Shown here: one piece after another, positions 1 to 10,455 of the stretch
Numbering within the stretch: the first letter of the stretch is position 1
How the letters are laid out: every line of letters starts with the position of its first letter
Assembly (NCBI RefSeq): GCF_025822245.1
Contig: NZ_JACKTL010000038.1
Coordinates: 62,001-126,000, forward strand
Direction: 5' to 3'
DNA: 64,000 bases
Source: Mycolicibacterium hodleri
GTDB taxonomy: Bacteria; Actinomycetota; Actinomycetes; Mycobacteriales; Mycobacteriaceae
Program-made: the position numbers and the translations under genes
The notes under the pieces: generated by a model
The model's input: only the letters and a program-made list of their open reading frames with translations
What the model was told of the DNA's origin: nothing
The model's database searches: none

Positions 1-1
1 C

Positions 2-586
2 TACTCGAACGTGCTGTGGCAGGCGGTCGGCTTCAGCGAGAGCGACGCGGCCTGGTCCACCGTGATCACCTCGGTGGTCAACGTGGCGACGACGCTCATC
101 GCCATCGCACTGATCGACAAGATCGGCCGTAAACCGCTGCTGCTCATCGGTTCTACCGGAATGGCCGTCACCCTGTTGACCATGTCGGTCATCTTCGCCA
201 ATTCCACCATCGGAGCCGACGGCATCCCGAGCCTGCCCGAGGGAACCGACACCATCGCGCTCATCGCGGCGAACCTGTTCGTGGTGGCGTTCGGCATGTC
301 GTGGGGCCCGGTGGTCTGGGTGCTGCTCGGTGAGATGTTCCCCAACCGCATCCGCGCTGCCGCCCTGGGCTTGGCCGCGGCCGGTCAGTGGGTGGCCAAC
401 TGGCTGATCACGGTGTCGTTCCCCGAACTGCGGAGTCACCTGGGCCTGGCGTACGGCTTCTACGGCCTGTGCGCGGTGCTGTCCGGGCTGTTCGTGTGGA
501 AGTGGGTCATGGAGACGAAGGGCGTCTCGCTCGAGGACATGCACGGCGCGATCGTCGCGGGAAACAAGCCCGCGGCCAACGCCTGA
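2..586 (+). CDS. MFS sugar transporter, C-terminal part (5' end outside window)
   Basis: Frame is open from the first bases, so the gene starts upstream and about the last 195 residues are seen. The visible part has hydrophobic segments matching the second half of a 12-TM major facilitator. A DKIGRK loop follows the first helices (the RxGRR-type motif between TM8 and TM9), and a METKGVSLEDM tail matches the PETKG signature of the sugar porter family. It probably imports a monosaccharide or polyol through the cytoplasmic membrane by proton symport; substrate cannot be read. It ends 42 bp before hisE on the same strand, with no functional link evident. Confidence 0.85.
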   Translation, partial: YSNVLWQAVGFSESDAAWSTVITSVVNVATTLIAIALIDKIGRKPLLLIGSTGMAVTLLTMSVIFANSTIGADGIPSLPEGTDTIALIAANLFVVAFGMSWGPVVWVLLGEMFPNRIRAAALGLAAAGQWVANWLITVSFPELRSHLGLAYGFYGLCAVLSGLFVWKWVMETKGVSLEDMHGAIVAGNKPAANA

Positions 587-628
587 GACGTCGCGGCGGG
601 AAACCGCCGTGACTTCACGGCAGGCGGC

Positions 629-910
629 GTGGAACAATCGCCTGCCGTGAAGACCTTCGACGCGCTGTTCGCCGAACTGAGCGAGCGCGCGCGCACCCGA
701 CCGGAAGACAGTGGCACCGTCAGGGCATTGGACGGTGGCGTGCACGCGCTTGGCAAGAAGGTCCTCGAAGAGGCCGGCGAGGTGTGGATCGCCGCCGAGC
801 ACGAGGGCGACGACGCGCTCGCCGGAGAGATCAGCCAGCTCCTCTACTGGACGCAGGTCCTGATGATCTCGCGCGGTCTCACCCTCGACGACGTCTACGC
901 CAAGCTGTGA
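629..910 (+). CDS. hisE: Phosphoribosyl-ATP pyrophosphatase HisE
   Basis: A 93-residue all-helical MazG/HisE-type protein that hydrolyses phosphoribosyl-ATP to phosphoribosyl-AMP in step 2 of histidine biosynthesis. The acidic metal-binding motif EEAGE followed by the conserved segment around [11 protein letters not shown] is intact. Length and start equal the mycobacterial protein; the GTG at 629 gives [10 protein letters not shown], and a second in-frame GTG lies six codons later. It is a stand-alone HisE, not fused to HisI. It lies directly upstream of hisG, so steps 1 and 2 of the pathway are adjacent. Confidence 0.93.
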   Translation: MEQSPAVKTFDALFAELSERARTRPEDSGTVRALDGGVHALGKKVLEEAGEVWIAAEHEGDDALAGEISQLLYWTQVLMISRGLTLDDVYAKL

Positions 911-933
911 ACGATTCTCCCGGGAACGGCACC

Positions 934-1785
934 ATGCTCCGCGTCGCCGTGCCCAACAAGGGTGCGCTCAGCGAATCGGCCGCCGAGATCCTCTCCGAGG
1001 CCGGCTATCGGCGTCGTCGCGACCCCAAGGACCTGACCGTCGTCGACCCGGCGAACAACGTCGAGTTCTTCTTCCTGCGGCCCAAGGACATCGCGATCTA
1101 CGTCGGATCCGGCGAGCTGGACTTCGGCATCACCGGACGCGACCTCGCGCAGGAATCGGATGCTCCCGTCCAGGAGCGGTTGGCGCTCGGGTTCGGCTCG
1201 TCGAGCTTCCGCTACGCCGCACCGGCGGGCCCGGCGTGGACCGTCGACGGCCTGGCGGGCAAGCGGATCGCCACTGCCTACCCCAATCTGGTCCGAAAGG
1301 ATCTGGCCGCCAAGGGCATCGAGGCCACCGTCATCCGCCTCGACGGGGCGGTCGAGATCTCGGTGCAGCTCGGCCTCGCCGACGTCATCGCCGACATCGT
1401 GGGCACCGGTCGCACCCTGGGTCTGCACGGACTGGTGGCCTTTGGTGAACCGCTGTGCGACTCGGAGGCCATCCTGATCGAACGCGCCGACCCGGATCCG
1501 GCGACGGCGCGGGCACGCGACCAGCTCGCGGGCCGCGTGCAGGGCGTGGTGTTCGGGCAGCAGTATCTGATGCTCGACTACGACTGTCCGCGTTCGGTTT
1601 TGGATCGGGCGACGGCGGTCACCCCGGGGCTGGAGTCGCCCACCATCGCGCCGCTCGCCGATCCGGCCTGGGTCGCGGTGCGGGCGCTGGTGCCGCGCCG
1701 GACCGTCAACGCCATCATGGACGAGTTGGCGGCCATCGGCGCCAAGGCGATCCTGGCCTCCGACATCAGGTTCTGCCGCTTCTGA
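934..1785 (+). CDS. hisG: ATP phosphoribosyltransferase HisG (long form)
   Basis: Catalyses the first committed step of histidine biosynthesis, condensing ATP and PRPP. The 283-residue length and the C-terminal segment ending DIRFCRF indicate the long form with a regulatory histidine-binding ACT-like domain. The PRPP-loop region reads [16 protein letters not shown] 934 gives [10 protein letters not shown], the expected mycobacterial N-terminus. An in-frame GTG at 907 overlaps the hisE stop as GTGA and would add nine residues (MNDSPGNGT); it could be used for coupled translation. Likely feedback-inhibited by histidine, as known for this family. Confidence 0.93.
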   Translation: MLRVAVPNKGALSESAAEILSEAGYRRRRDPKDLTVVDPANNVEFFFLRPKDIAIYVGSGELDFGITGRDLAQESDAPVQERLALGFGSSSFRYAAPAGPAWTVDGLAGKRIATAYPNLVRKDLAAKGIEATVIRLDGAVEISVQLGLADVIADIVGTGRTLGLHGLVAFGEPLCDSEAILIERADPDPATARARDQLAGRVQGVVFGQQYLMLDYDCPRSVLDRATAVTPGLESPTIAPLADPAWVAVRALVPRRTVNAIMDELAAIGAKAILASDIRFCRF

Positions 1786-1796
1786 GCATTCAGTGT

Positions 1797-1802
1797 TAGC
1801 TT
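1797..1802 (+). promoter_or_regulatory. -10 hexamer TAGCTT for a probable leaderless mRNA of the DUF4126 gene
   Basis: TAGCTT fits the TAnnnT mycobacterial -10 pattern and ends 7 nt before the ATG at 1810. No Shine-Dalgarno sequence lies in between. The spacing would put the transcription start at or next to the start codon. Confidence 0.35.
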
Positions 1803-1809
1803 TCCAGCC

Positions 1810-2295
1810 ATGACGCAAGTCCTGGTGATCGTCTTGGCTCTCCTCATCGGCGTCGTGGCGGGGCTTCGCGCGCTGACGCCGCCCGCGATCGTCGCCTGGG
1901 GCGCGCTGCTGGGCTGGCTGCCCGTCGACGGCACCTGGGCGCAGTGGGTCGGTCATCCCGTCACCGTCGGCGTGCTGACCGTGCTGCTGGTGGTGGAGCT
2001 GGTCACCGACCAGCTGCCCAAGACCCCCAGTCGCACCGTGCCGCCGCAGTTCATCGCGCGACTGCTGACGGGCGCGTTCGCCGGAGCGGTCGTCGGAGCG
2101 GGCACGCACCACACCATCCTGGGCATCGGGGCGGGCATGATTGGCGCCGTACTCGGCACGCTCGGCGGGTACCAGGCGCGCAGTCGGCTGGTGGCGGCCA
2201 ACGGCGGGCGAGATCTCCCCGTCGCACTCACCGAGGACGCAATCGCGGTGCTCGGCGGCCTCGCCGTCGTCGCCCTCGCGTCGACCGCGTTCTGA
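1810..2295 (+). CDS. DUF4126 family membrane protein
   Basis: A 161-residue protein with about four hydrophobic segments: residues ~3-35, 45-66, 88-115 and 143-160. It matches the DUF4126 family (Rv2120c-like in M. tuberculosis), which has no established function. ATG 1810 starts the protein directly on a hydrophobic helix. It follows hisG by 24 bp, as in other mycobacteria, but a candidate -10 just before its start suggests its own transcript. No catalytic motif is visible, so a function in histidine metabolism should not be inferred from position alone. Confidence 0.8.
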   Translation: MTQVLVIVLALLIGVVAGLRALTPPAIVAWGALLGWLPVDGTWAQWVGHPVTVGVLTVLLVVELVTDQLPKTPSRTVPPQFIARLLTGAFAGAVVGAGTHHTILGIGAGMIGAVLGTLGGYQARSRLVAANGGRDLPVALTEDAIAVLGGLAVVALASTAF

Positions 2296-2303
2296 GTGCC
2301 GAC

Positions 2304-3680
2304 GTGACGACGAAGTACGACGCGATCATCGTCGGGGCGGGACAGGCCGGACCCCCGCTGGCGGGCAGGCTCACCGCGGCGGGCCAGACGGTGGCCGTAA
2401 TCGAACGCAAGCTGGTCGGCGGCACCTGCGTCAACACCGGGTGCATTCCCACCAAGACGTTGGTGGCCAGCGCGCACGTCGCCCACGCCGCGCGCCGAGG
2501 CGCGGACTACGGCATCACCACCGGTGAGGTGGTCGTCGACATGGCAAAGGTCAAGGCGCGCAAGGACGAGATCAGCCAGGGCGACCGCCACGGCCTGGAG
2601 TCCTGGCTGGAGGGCATGGACGGGTGCACCTTCATCCGTGGCCACGCCCGTTTCGAGGGACCCCACACCATCCGGGTCGACGACCAGGTGCTGGAGGCCG
2701 ACCGCATCTTCCTCAACGTCGGCGGCCGCGCGACTGCGCCCCCGATTCCCGGGCTCGACGACGTCGACTACCTCACCAACGTCGGCATCCTCGAGCTCGA
2801 CGTCGTGCCCGAGCACCTGGTGATCATCGGCGGCAGCTACATCGGGCTGGAGTTCGCACAGATGTACCGCCGCTTCGGCGCCCGCGTCACCGTCGTCGAG
2901 CGCGGCCCCAGGGTCACCGCCCGTGAGGACGAGGACGTGTCCGCGGCGATCCAGGAGATTCTGGAGGGCGAGGGCGTCGACGTCCACGTCGGCGCAACCG
3001 GCATGCGAATCGTCAAGCACGACAACGGTTCTGGCTTCGACCTCTACCCGCGCGACGGCGCCGACCCCATCTCGGGCAGCCACCTGCTGGTGGCGACCGG
3101 TCGCCGGCCCAACACCGACGACCTCGGGCTCGACGTCGCCGGGATCGAGACCGACGAGCGCGGCTACATTGTCGTCGACGACCAGCTCCGCACGTCCGTC
3201 GACGGGGTGTGGGCTATGGGGGACTGCAACGGCAAGGGCGCGTTCACCCACACCTCCTACAACGACTTCGAGATCGTGGCGGCGAACCTGCTCGACGACG
3301 ACCCGCGCCGCGTCAGCGACCGGGTGCCGACCTACGCGTTGTACGTCGACCCGCCGCTCGGCCGGGCGGGCCTGACCGCCGACGAGGTCCGCACGTCGGG
3401 CCGCAAGGCACTCGTGGGCAAGCGCCCGATGACGAAGGTGGGCCGCGCCGTCGAGAAGGGCGAGACCCAGGGCTTCATGAAGGTCGTGGTCGACGCCGAG
3501 ACCCACCAGATCCTCGGTGCGTCGATCCTCGGCGTCGGCGGTGACGAGGTGGTGCAAGACATCCTCGACGTGATGACCGCCAAGCTGCCCTACACCGCCA
3601 TCTCACGGACCATGCACATCCACCCGACGGTCAGCGAGCTGCTGCCGACGATGCTGCAGGACCTGACTCCACTGGAGTGA
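2304..3680 (+). CDS. FAD-dependent pyridine nucleotide-disulfide oxidoreductase, mercuric-reductase-like
   Basis: 458 residues with the class I flavin disulfide reductase layout. There is an N-terminal FAD Rossmann motif (GAGQAG, residues 11-16), the redox disulfide GGTCVNTGC (Cys42 and Cys47), a central NAD(P)H motif GGSYIGLEFAQ, and a late FAD motif WAMGDCNGKGAF. The C-terminal HPTVSE supplies the His-Glu pair of the partner subunit active site. It lacks the vicinal cysteines at the C-terminus of true MerA and the N-terminal HMA domain, so mercury reduction is unlikely. GTG 2304, just behind the upstream stop, is the only sensible start. The substrate is unknown; lipoamide dehydrogenase and mycothione reductase are close relatives. 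Confidence 0.88.
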   Translation: MTTKYDAIIVGAGQAGPPLAGRLTAAGQTVAVIERKLVGGTCVNTGCIPTKTLVASAHVAHAARRGADYGITTGEVVVDMAKVKARKDEISQGDRHGLESWLEGMDGCTFIRGHARFEGPHTIRVDDQVLEADRIFLNVGGRATAPPIPGLDDVDYLTNVGILELDVVPEHLVIIGGSYIGLEFAQMYRRFGARVTVVERGPRVTAREDEDVSAAIQEILEGEGVDVHVGATGMRIVKHDNGSGFDLYPRDGADPISGSHLLVATGRRPNTDDLGLDVAGIETDERGYIVVDDQLRTSVDGVWAMGDCNGKGAFTHTSYNDFEIVAANLLDDDPRRVSDRVPTYALYVDPPLGRAGLTADEVRTSGRKALVGKRPMTKVGRAVEKGETQGFMKVVVDAETHQILGASILGVGGDEVVQDILDVMTAKLPYTAISRTMHIHPTVSELLPTMLQDLTPLE

Positions 3681-3704
3681 TTGCGGCGCAACGCCGTTCA
3701 CCCG

Positions 3705-4490
3705 TCAGCGCCGCTGCACCAACAGGGTCTGAACCGACGTGCCGACGAATCCCCTGCGGTCGAAGATCTCCGCGGTGGTGGAGCCGATGCCGTCCGGTCC
3801 GATCGACGCCCGGGAGCGCAGCCCGAAGTCCTCACCCTCAGGCGCCCGATGCAGGTGCACCGACGTGTCGGTGTTCATGAACAGGAACCGTTCGGGGTGG
3901 AGCACCGCGCCGACGCCGTTGGCCGAGTCGACCACCAGCGCGAGCCGTTGCACGTCGGTGGTGTCCTCGCCGGCCACCAGCGGGACGAGGGCCCTGAGCC
4001 AGCCGACGTTGGCCTCGCCCGGGTCGGTGGCCTGGGTGCGCCAGCTGACCCGCTCCAGGTATCCGGGCGCCCCCGCCCAGCCGTGGGCGTGCGGCACGGT
4101 CTCACCCTCGACCAGCGGTGGGTAGCGGTCGGTGGCCACGTCGGCGGTGTCGGAGGTGGCCAGCAGCCAGGCCGACAGGCGGGCCACCGGCCGCTCGGAA
4201 CCCACGGGCGACATCTCCGCGCACATCAGCGAGATGCGGGCTCCCGGCCGCTGCGTCCAGGTCGTCACCCGTACCGGCGCCACCGGGATGGCGCCGAGGA
4301 TGTCGAGGGTGAGCCTGCCGATGCGCAGCGACGACCCCGCCGCGTGCTCCTCGACGGCCTTCGTCATCAGGGCCAGGGGAGGAGAGCCGTGCTGAATGTT
4401 GCTGTCCCAGTTGCTCGCCGTGCCCGCGGTCGACTCGAAGACCGCGGCGTCGCCGTCGGCGTCCAGCCGGCGATAGAAGCCGTCGCTCAT
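3705..4490 (-). CDS. Acyl-CoA thioesterase family protein (TesB-like double hot-dog)
   Basis: A 261-residue soluble protein resembling mycobacterial TesB-type thioesterases: an N-terminal hot-dog segment (residues ~15-110, with a GSPPLALMTKAVEEH helix) and a second one to the C-terminus (DTSVHLHRAP...). Such proteins hydrolyse acyl-CoAs to free acid and CoA. ATG 4490 overlaps the stop of the upstream nuclease gene by 4 nt (ATGA), so the two are cotranscribed and translationally coupled, although no biochemical link is obvious. The catalytic Asp-Gln-Ser/Thr set could not be placed with certainty. Confidence 0.72.
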   Translation of the reverse strand: MSDGFYRRLDADGDAAVFESTAGTASNWDSNIQHGSPPLALMTKAVEEHAAGSSLRIGRLTLDILGAIPVAPVRVTTWTQRPGARISLMCAEMSPVGSERPVARLSAWLLATSDTADVATDRYPPLVEGETVPHAHGWAGAPGYLERVSWRTQATDPGEANVGWLRALVPLVAGEDTTDVQRLALVVDSANGVGAVLHPERFLFMNTDTSVHLHRAPEGEDFGLRSRASIGPDGIGSTTAEIFDRRGFVGTSVQTLLVQRR

Positions 4491-5341
4491 GCCGCCGGCT
4501 CCACGGCGACCGGCCAGCCGGGATAGGGCGGCGGCGTGCCGCCGAAGGTCGGGCAGTGCTCGTGGTGGGCGCACCAGTCGCACATCCGGGACGGCTTGGG
4601 CCGGAAGTCGCCGGTGACACCGGCGGATTGGATGGCCTGCCACATCGCCATCAGCGTCTTCTCGAAGCGCACCAGCTCGTCGAGGTCGGGCGTGTAGTCC
4701 AGCACCTGACCGTCGGCCAGATACAGCAGCCGAAGGCGGGCGGGCAACACTCCGCGGGATCGCAGCAGTGCCACGGCGTAGAACTTCATCTGGAACAACG
4801 CCTTGGCCTCGGCGAGTTCGCGGGTGGCCGAGGGCGCCTTGCCGGTCTTGTAGTCCACGACCCGCATCTCGCCGGTGGGGGCGACGTCGATGCGGTCGAC
4901 GAAGCCGCGCAGCAGCGTGCCGTCGGAGAGTTCGACCTCCACCCGCTGTTCGCAACTCTCGGGATCGAACCGCGTCGGGTCCTCCAGCCGGTAGTACCCC
5001 GACACCAGCGCGCGGGCTTCGTCGAGCAACTTCTCCCGAAGGGCCGGGTCGAGGTCCTCGGCGAGCTCGGGGCGAGACGCGGCCATCTCCTCCCACGCCG
5101 GTTCGACCAACGTCGTCGCGGTGGCGGCCACCCGGCTGGCGGCGGGCAGCGCATACAGCAGCTCCAGCGCGCCGTGCACGACCGTTCCGCGGACCTGCGC
5201 GGGCGAGGACGGCTCCGGCAGCCTGTCGATGGCCCGGAGGCGGTACAGCAGCGGGCACTGCTTGAAGTCGCTGGCACGTGACGGCGACAGGGCCGGACGC
5301 CTGGTCGGCGCGGTCCCGTCCTCAATCACGGCCTCTGTCAC
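4487..5341 (-). CDS. Stand-alone RecB-family nuclease with 4Fe-4S cysteine set
   Basis: 284 residues forming a single PD-(D/E)XK nuclease of the Cas4/AddB type. Visible active-site residues are His56 (VVHGALE), Asp149/Asp152 (FVDRID), Asp163 with Lys165 (VVDYKTGK) and Gln184 (QMKFYA). Four cysteines bracket the domain as in iron-sulfur nucleases: Cys29 near the N-terminus and Cys254, Cys257 and Cys263 near the C-terminus. The family cuts single-stranded DNA ends, normally 5'-3'. M. tuberculosis Rv2119 is the likely orthologue. There is no helicase domain and no CRISPR nearby, so the role is probably general DNA repair. Divergent from trmI across 110 bp. Confidence 0.85.
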   Translation of the reverse strand: MTEAVIEDGTAPTRRPALSPSRASDFKQCPLLYRLRAIDRLPEPSSPAQVRGTVVHGALELLYALPAASRVAATATTLVEPAWEEMAASRPELAEDLDPALREKLLDEARALVSGYYRLEDPTRFDPESCEQRVEVELSDGTLLRGFVDRIDVAPTGEMRVVDYKTGKAPSATRELAEAKALFQMKFYAVALLRSRGVLPARLRLLYLADGQVLDYTPDLDELVRFEKTLMAMWQAIQSAGVTGDFRPKPSRMCDWCAHHEHCPTFGGTPPPYPGWPVAVEPAA

Positions 5342-5445
5342 GAGCTGGTTCCTCTCCCGGGTCGCTGCGCTCCTGCCCTCCGGAGCCTATGACGCCCGTC
5401 CGACAACCCCGCGCACCGGAGCCGGTGGGTCTGCTGGCAGGCTGA

Positions 5446-6803
<1,358 letters not shown>

Positions 6804-7310
6804 TCAGCCGTTCGAGGACAGCAGTGCCAGTGCGGACTGCTTCGAGATCTGCCAGCCGGTGGGGCTCGGGCCGGCGACGAAGGTGACCGGCTCGGTCTTG
6901 GCGACCCCGGTGTTCGCGGTGGCGGTCACGTTCGCTGTGGCGGTCGTGCCGTCGGAGTCGACGTCGGCGACGACGAAGCTCAGCGGGAAGTAGCCCTTGG
7001 CCGCGGCCTTGCTGTATTCGCGGTCGGCGGCGATGCCCTCGATGCGGCCGAGGCCGCCTTCGATGTAGGTGCCCTTGGCGCCGGAGAACGAACCGCCGCC
7101 GGCGAGGCCGTTGAGGGTCTGCAGGAGCGGCGCCTGGAGATCCGGTGCCGGTGCCGCAGGGAGCGGGATGCCCATCACCACGGGCTGGATGGCCGCCGTG
7201 GACGATGACGCGCCCGAGCTCAGGCTCGATGCAACGGACGTCACACCACCCGCTGCTCCGGCCACGACGGCAGCAGCTGCCATGCCGGTAACGAGGGTTT
7301 TCAGGATCAC
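6804..7310 (-). CDS. Secreted MTB12/CFP-2-like low molecular weight antigen
   Basis: 168 residues with a cleavable signal peptide: residues ~1-30, VTGMAAAAVVAGAAGG then Ser/Ala-rich. The mature part resembles MTB12 with QPVVMGIPLP, PLSFVVADVD and a C-terminal GWQISKQSALALL. It is predicted to be exported to the envelope or medium. GTG 7310 follows a GAAAGGACAG ribosome-binding stretch. It is the promoter-proximal gene of a two-gene unit with the LppK-like lipoprotein, so one secreted and one lipid-anchored paralogue are made together. Divergent from mpa across 145 bp. Confidence 0.82.
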   Translation of the reverse strand: MILKTLVTGMAAAAVVAGAAGGVTSVASSLSSGASSSTAAIQPVVMGIPLPAAPAPDLQAPLLQTLNGLAGGGSFSGAKGTYIEGGLGRIEGIAADREYSKAAAKGYFPLSFVVADVDSDGTTATANVTATANTGVAKTEPVTFVAGPSPTGWQISKQSALALLSSNG

Positions 7311-7455
7311 GGCTGTCCTTTCGATCGGCCTAACTCATCAATGAGGCTAACAGTGTTGCTGGTGTGTCGAATTCCTACACGACGCACAAAGACTGAATCG
7401 CCGGTAGCGTTGAAGGTGTTACTGCACCAACTTTCGGTGCGGGGAGGGGCGCAAT
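7311..7455. promoter_or_regulatory. Divergent intergenic region between MTB12-like gene and mpa
   Basis: Holds promoters for both directions. A short perfect palindrome CTCATcaATGAG lies at 7334-7345 inside a longer imperfect one (about 7329-7351), a possible operator. The mpa start is preceded by a GGGGAGGGG ribosome-binding stretch at about 7440-7448. No -10 element could be fixed with confidence. Confidence 0.35.
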
Positions 7456-9258
7456 ATGAGTGAGTCACAGCCCATGTCCAGTGGCGAAGCTGCCGAATTG
7501 GAAGAACTGCGCCGCGAAGCCGCCGCGCTTCGCGAGCAGCTCGAACAGTCGGTGGGGTCCGACAGCGGCCTCCGGAGTGCGCGAGACGTACACCAACTCG
7601 AGGCGCGCATCGACTCGTTGGCGTCGCGCAACGCCAAGCTGATGGACACCCTCAAGGAAGCCCGTCAGCAGTTGCTGGCGTTGCGTGAAGAGGTGGACAG
7701 GCTCGGCCAGCCGCCCAGCGGCTACGGCGTGCTGCTGGGCAGCCACTCCGACGACACCGTCGACGTGTTCACCTCCGGACGCAAGATGCGGCTGACGTGC
7801 TCGCCGAACATCGAGGTGAAGGATCTCAAGCAGGGCCAGACGGTCCGGCTCAACGAGGCACTGACCGTCGTCGAGGCCGGAACCTACGAAGCCGTCGGCG
7901 AGATCAGCACCCTGCGCGAGATCCTCGGCGACGGCCACCGTGCGCTCGTGGTGGGTCACGCCGACGAGGAACGCATCGTCTGGCTCGCCGAACCGCTCGT
8001 CGCCGCGGAGTACCTGGTGGAGGATCCCGACGCCGAGGAGTCCGACGACGACTGGAAGCCCAGGAAGCTGCGCCCGGGTGACTCGCTGCTAGTCGACACG
8101 AAGGCCGGGTACGCGTTCGAGCGGATCCCCAAGGCCGAGGTCGAGGATCTGGTGCTCGAGGAGGTGCCGGACGTCAGCTACGAGGACATCGGTGGCTTGA
8201 CTCGGCAGATCGAGCAGATTCGCGACGCCGTCGAGTTGCCGTTCCTGCACAAGGACCTCTATCGCGAGTACTCGCTGCGGCCCCCGAAGGGCGTCTTGCT
8301 CTACGGGCCTCCCGGGTGCGGAAAGACGCTCATCGCCAAGGCCGTGGCCAACTCGCTGGCCAAGAAGATGGCCGAGGTTCGCGGCGAGGACGCCCGCGAG
8401 GCGAAGTCCTACTTCCTGAACATCAAGGGCCCGGAGCTGCTGAACAAGTTCGTCGGCGAGACCGAGCGTCACATTCGGCTGATCTTCCAACGGGCTCGCG
8501 AGAAGGCGTCCGAGGGCACACCGGTCATCGTGTTCTTCGACGAGATGGACTCGATCTTCCGCACCCGCGGTACCGGCGTCAGCTCCGACGTCGAGACCAC
8601 CGTCGTGCCGCAGCTGCTCAGTGAGATCGACGGCGTCGAGGGCCTGGAGAACGTCATCGTCATCGGCGCCTCCAACCGCGAGGACATGATCGACCCGGCG
8701 ATCCTGCGGCCCGGCCGCCTGGACGTCAAGATCAAGATCGAGCGGCCGGATGCCGAAGCGGCGCAGGACATCTTCTCCAAGTACCTGACGGAGAACTTGC
8801 CGGTGAACGCCGACGATCTCGCCGAGTTCGGCGGCGATCGGGGCGCGTGCGTCAAGGCGATGATCGAGAAGGTCGTCGACCGGATGTACGCCGAGGTCGA
8901 CGAGAACCGGTTCCTGGAGGTCACCTACGCCAACGGTGACAAGGAAGTCATGTACTTCAAGGACTTCAACTCCGGTGCGATGATCCAGAACGTCGTCGAC
9001 AAGGCCAAGAAGTTCGCGATCAAGTCGGTGTTGGAGACCGGTCAGCACGGTCTGCGGATTCAGCATCTGCTCGACTCGATCGTCGACGAGTTCGCCGAGA
9101 ACGAGGACCTGCCCAACACCACCAATCCCGATGACTGGGCCAGGATCTCGGGCAAGAAGGGCGAGCGGATCGTCTACATCCGCACGCTGGTCACCGGAAA
9201 GAGTTCGAGCGCCAGCCGGGCCATCGACACCGAATCGAACCTCGGTCAGTACCTGTAG
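7456..9258 (+). CDS. mpa: Proteasome-activating AAA ATPase Mpa/ARC
   Basis: 600 residues. An N-terminal coiled coil (residues ~12-80, rich in E/L/R) binds Pup; it is followed by two OB domains (~85-230) and one AAA module with Walker A GPPGCGKT (284-291) and Walker B VIVFFDE (357-363). The C-terminus ends GQYL, carrying the penultimate-tyrosine motif that docks on the 20S proteasome and opens its gate. The hexamer unfolds pupylated proteins and threads them into PrcBA. Strong Shine-Dalgarno before ATG 7456. As in other mycobacteria it lies a few genes before dop-pup-prcBA, here separated by an accessory block of about 5.7 kb. Confidence 0.96.
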   Translation: MSESQPMSSGEAAELEELRREAAALREQLEQSVGSDSGLRSARDVHQLEARIDSLASRNAKLMDTLKEARQQLLALREEVDRLGQPPSGYGVLLGSHSDDTVDVFTSGRKMRLTCSPNIEVKDLKQGQTVRLNEALTVVEAGTYEAVGEISTLREILGDGHRALVVGHADEERIVWLAEPLVAAEYLVEDPDAEESDDDWKPRKLRPGDSLLVDTKAGYAFERIPKAEVEDLVLEEVPDVSYEDIGGLTRQIEQIRDAVELPFLHKDLYREYSLRPPKGVLLYGPPGCGKTLIAKAVANSLAKKMAEVRGEDAREAKSYFLNIKGPELLNKFVGETERHIRLIFQRAREKASEGTPVIVFFDEMDSIFRTRGTGVSSDVETTVVPQLLSEIDGVEGLENVIVIGASNREDMIDPAILRPGRLDVKIKIERPDAEAAQDIFSKYLTENLPVNADDLAEFGGDRGACVKAMIEKVVDRMYAEVDENRFLEVTYANGDKEVMYFKDFNSGAMIQNVVDKAKKFAIKSVLETGQHGLRIQHLLDSIVDEFAENEDLPNTTNPDDWARISGKKGERIVYIRTLVTGKSSSASRAIDTESNLGQYL

Positions 9259-9267
9259 GTCAGGCGG

Positions 9268-10434
9268 TCAGCGGGCCGGGCGTCCCTCGAGGTCGAGGTA
9301 CGCGTCCCGGCCCGCCAGGCTGACGGCGACGTCGGCGATCAACGGGTCGAAGAAGCGCTGTCGGTACAGCGGGTCGACGCTGGTGCTGACCGTGAAGTAC
9401 AGCCCGGACAGCACCGCGACGAACAGCGACATGTGCGCGACCGTCTGGGGGATGGGCACGTGAATCCCGAACCACGTGCCGGCGCAGGGCGGTTCGCCGA
9501 CGGCGCAGGTCTGCTCGGCTGACCACAGGACGGCCACGTCGTCGGGGACGGCGATGATGCCGAGTGCCAGGAAGAACGCGAACAGGCCCGCGGTGAAGAA
9601 CACGACCTGAATGGCCTGCGACACCACCATCACGGCGACGACGTTGACCTGCTCGGCGCGGGACAGCGCGGTGCGCGGGATTCGGGTACCCGCCGGCACG
9701 GCCAGTGGCGTTCCGACGAGCAAGCCGGCCGGGTCGGTCTCCTCGGCCCGGTCCTCGCGCAACGCCCGCACCTCGTCGCGAATGGTGGTCACCATGAACG
9801 CCAGTGCGACGACGGCGAAGAACCCGATGACCTGCCAGAGCCGTTGGCGCGTCATGCGGGCGGCCAGCTGCCACAGCTCGCCGGTGAAGTACACGACCAC
9901 CGTCAGCATCAGCAGGGGCAGGGCGCGGCTCATCAGGGTGCCGAGCGCACCGAGCTGCACCCAGGCGAACCGGAACGCCCACGCGGCGATCGACCCGAAG
10001 CCGACGTAGGTCAGCCAGATCGCCAGCAGTGTGATGACGACGAACGCCGGCGCCTCCGCTGCCGCCGCGGCCGACCACCCGCTGACGGTCACCGGCATCA
10101 CCACCACGAAGATCGCCATGACCACCAGCGCCGCCGTGCGGCGACCCGCCTCACCGCGGGTGGTGTCGAGGCGATGCAGCAGATGGAGCGCGAACGGGGC
10201 GGCGACCAGGACTGCGGCGATGACGCCAAGGCGAACGGCGTAGCCGTAGTCGGGGGAGTCGCCGGTGACCTCGGCCAACGACATCGTCACCGCGGTGAGT
10301 GCGCCGACGCCACTGACCATGGGTGCCGACCGCTCGATCAGGCGACGTGCGCGCACCCGTCTGGTGAGCACCAACGGCAGGCCGCGATGCAGAAACCACT
10401 CGTGGACCTGCTGCATGTCGGGCACGGCGAACAT
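9268..10434 (-). CDS. Multi-pass membrane protein, paralogue of the frameshifted gene at 12.5-13.7 kb
   Basis: 388 residues with about eight hydrophobic segments and a conserved N-terminal signature (HEWFLHRGLPLVLTRR). No enzymatic motif. Rv2113, an integral membrane protein beside mpa in M. tuberculosis, may be the counterpart. The closest relative here is the product of 12523-13676, which shares the RGLPxVLTRR start, an NV(V/I)xVxMxSQ helix, the GTWFG(I/M) motif and the RxRFxDPL(I/V)D tail. ATG 10434 lies only 21 bp from the divergent kinase gene; ATG 10416 is an alternative. Its stop faces the mpa stop across 9 bp. Confidence 0.75.
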   Translation of the reverse strand: MFAVPDMQQVHEWFLHRGLPLVLTRRVRARRLIERSAPMVSGVGALTAVTMSLAEVTGDSPDYGYAVRLGVIAAVLVAAPFALHLLHRLDTTRGEAGRRTAALVVMAIFVVVMPVTVSGWSAAAAAEAPAFVVITLLAIWLTYVGFGSIAAWAFRFAWVQLGALGTLMSRALPLLMLTVVVYFTGELWQLAARMTRQRLWQVIGFFAVVALAFMVTTIRDEVRALREDRAEETDPAGLLVGTPLAVPAGTRIPRTALSRAEQVNVVAVMVVSQAIQVVFFTAGLFAFFLALGIIAVPDDVAVLWSAEQTCAVGEPPCAGTWFGIHVPIPQTVAHMSLFVAVLSGLYFTVSTSVDPLYRQRFFDPLIADVAVSLAGRDAYLDLEGRPAR

Positions 10435-10455
10435 TGTGGTGGACTGGTGACCGCC

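Noticed and set aside
4487..5341. Cas4 of a CRISPR system
   Set aside because: The fold and Fe-S cysteines are similar, but there are no other cas genes or arrays; it matches the stand-alone mycobacterial RecB-type nuclease.
9844..10455. Upstream extension of the histidine kinase frame
   Set aside because: The extra ~200 residues are Arg/His/Gln-rich, antisense to the membrane protein gene, and precede a natural TM start at ATG 10456.
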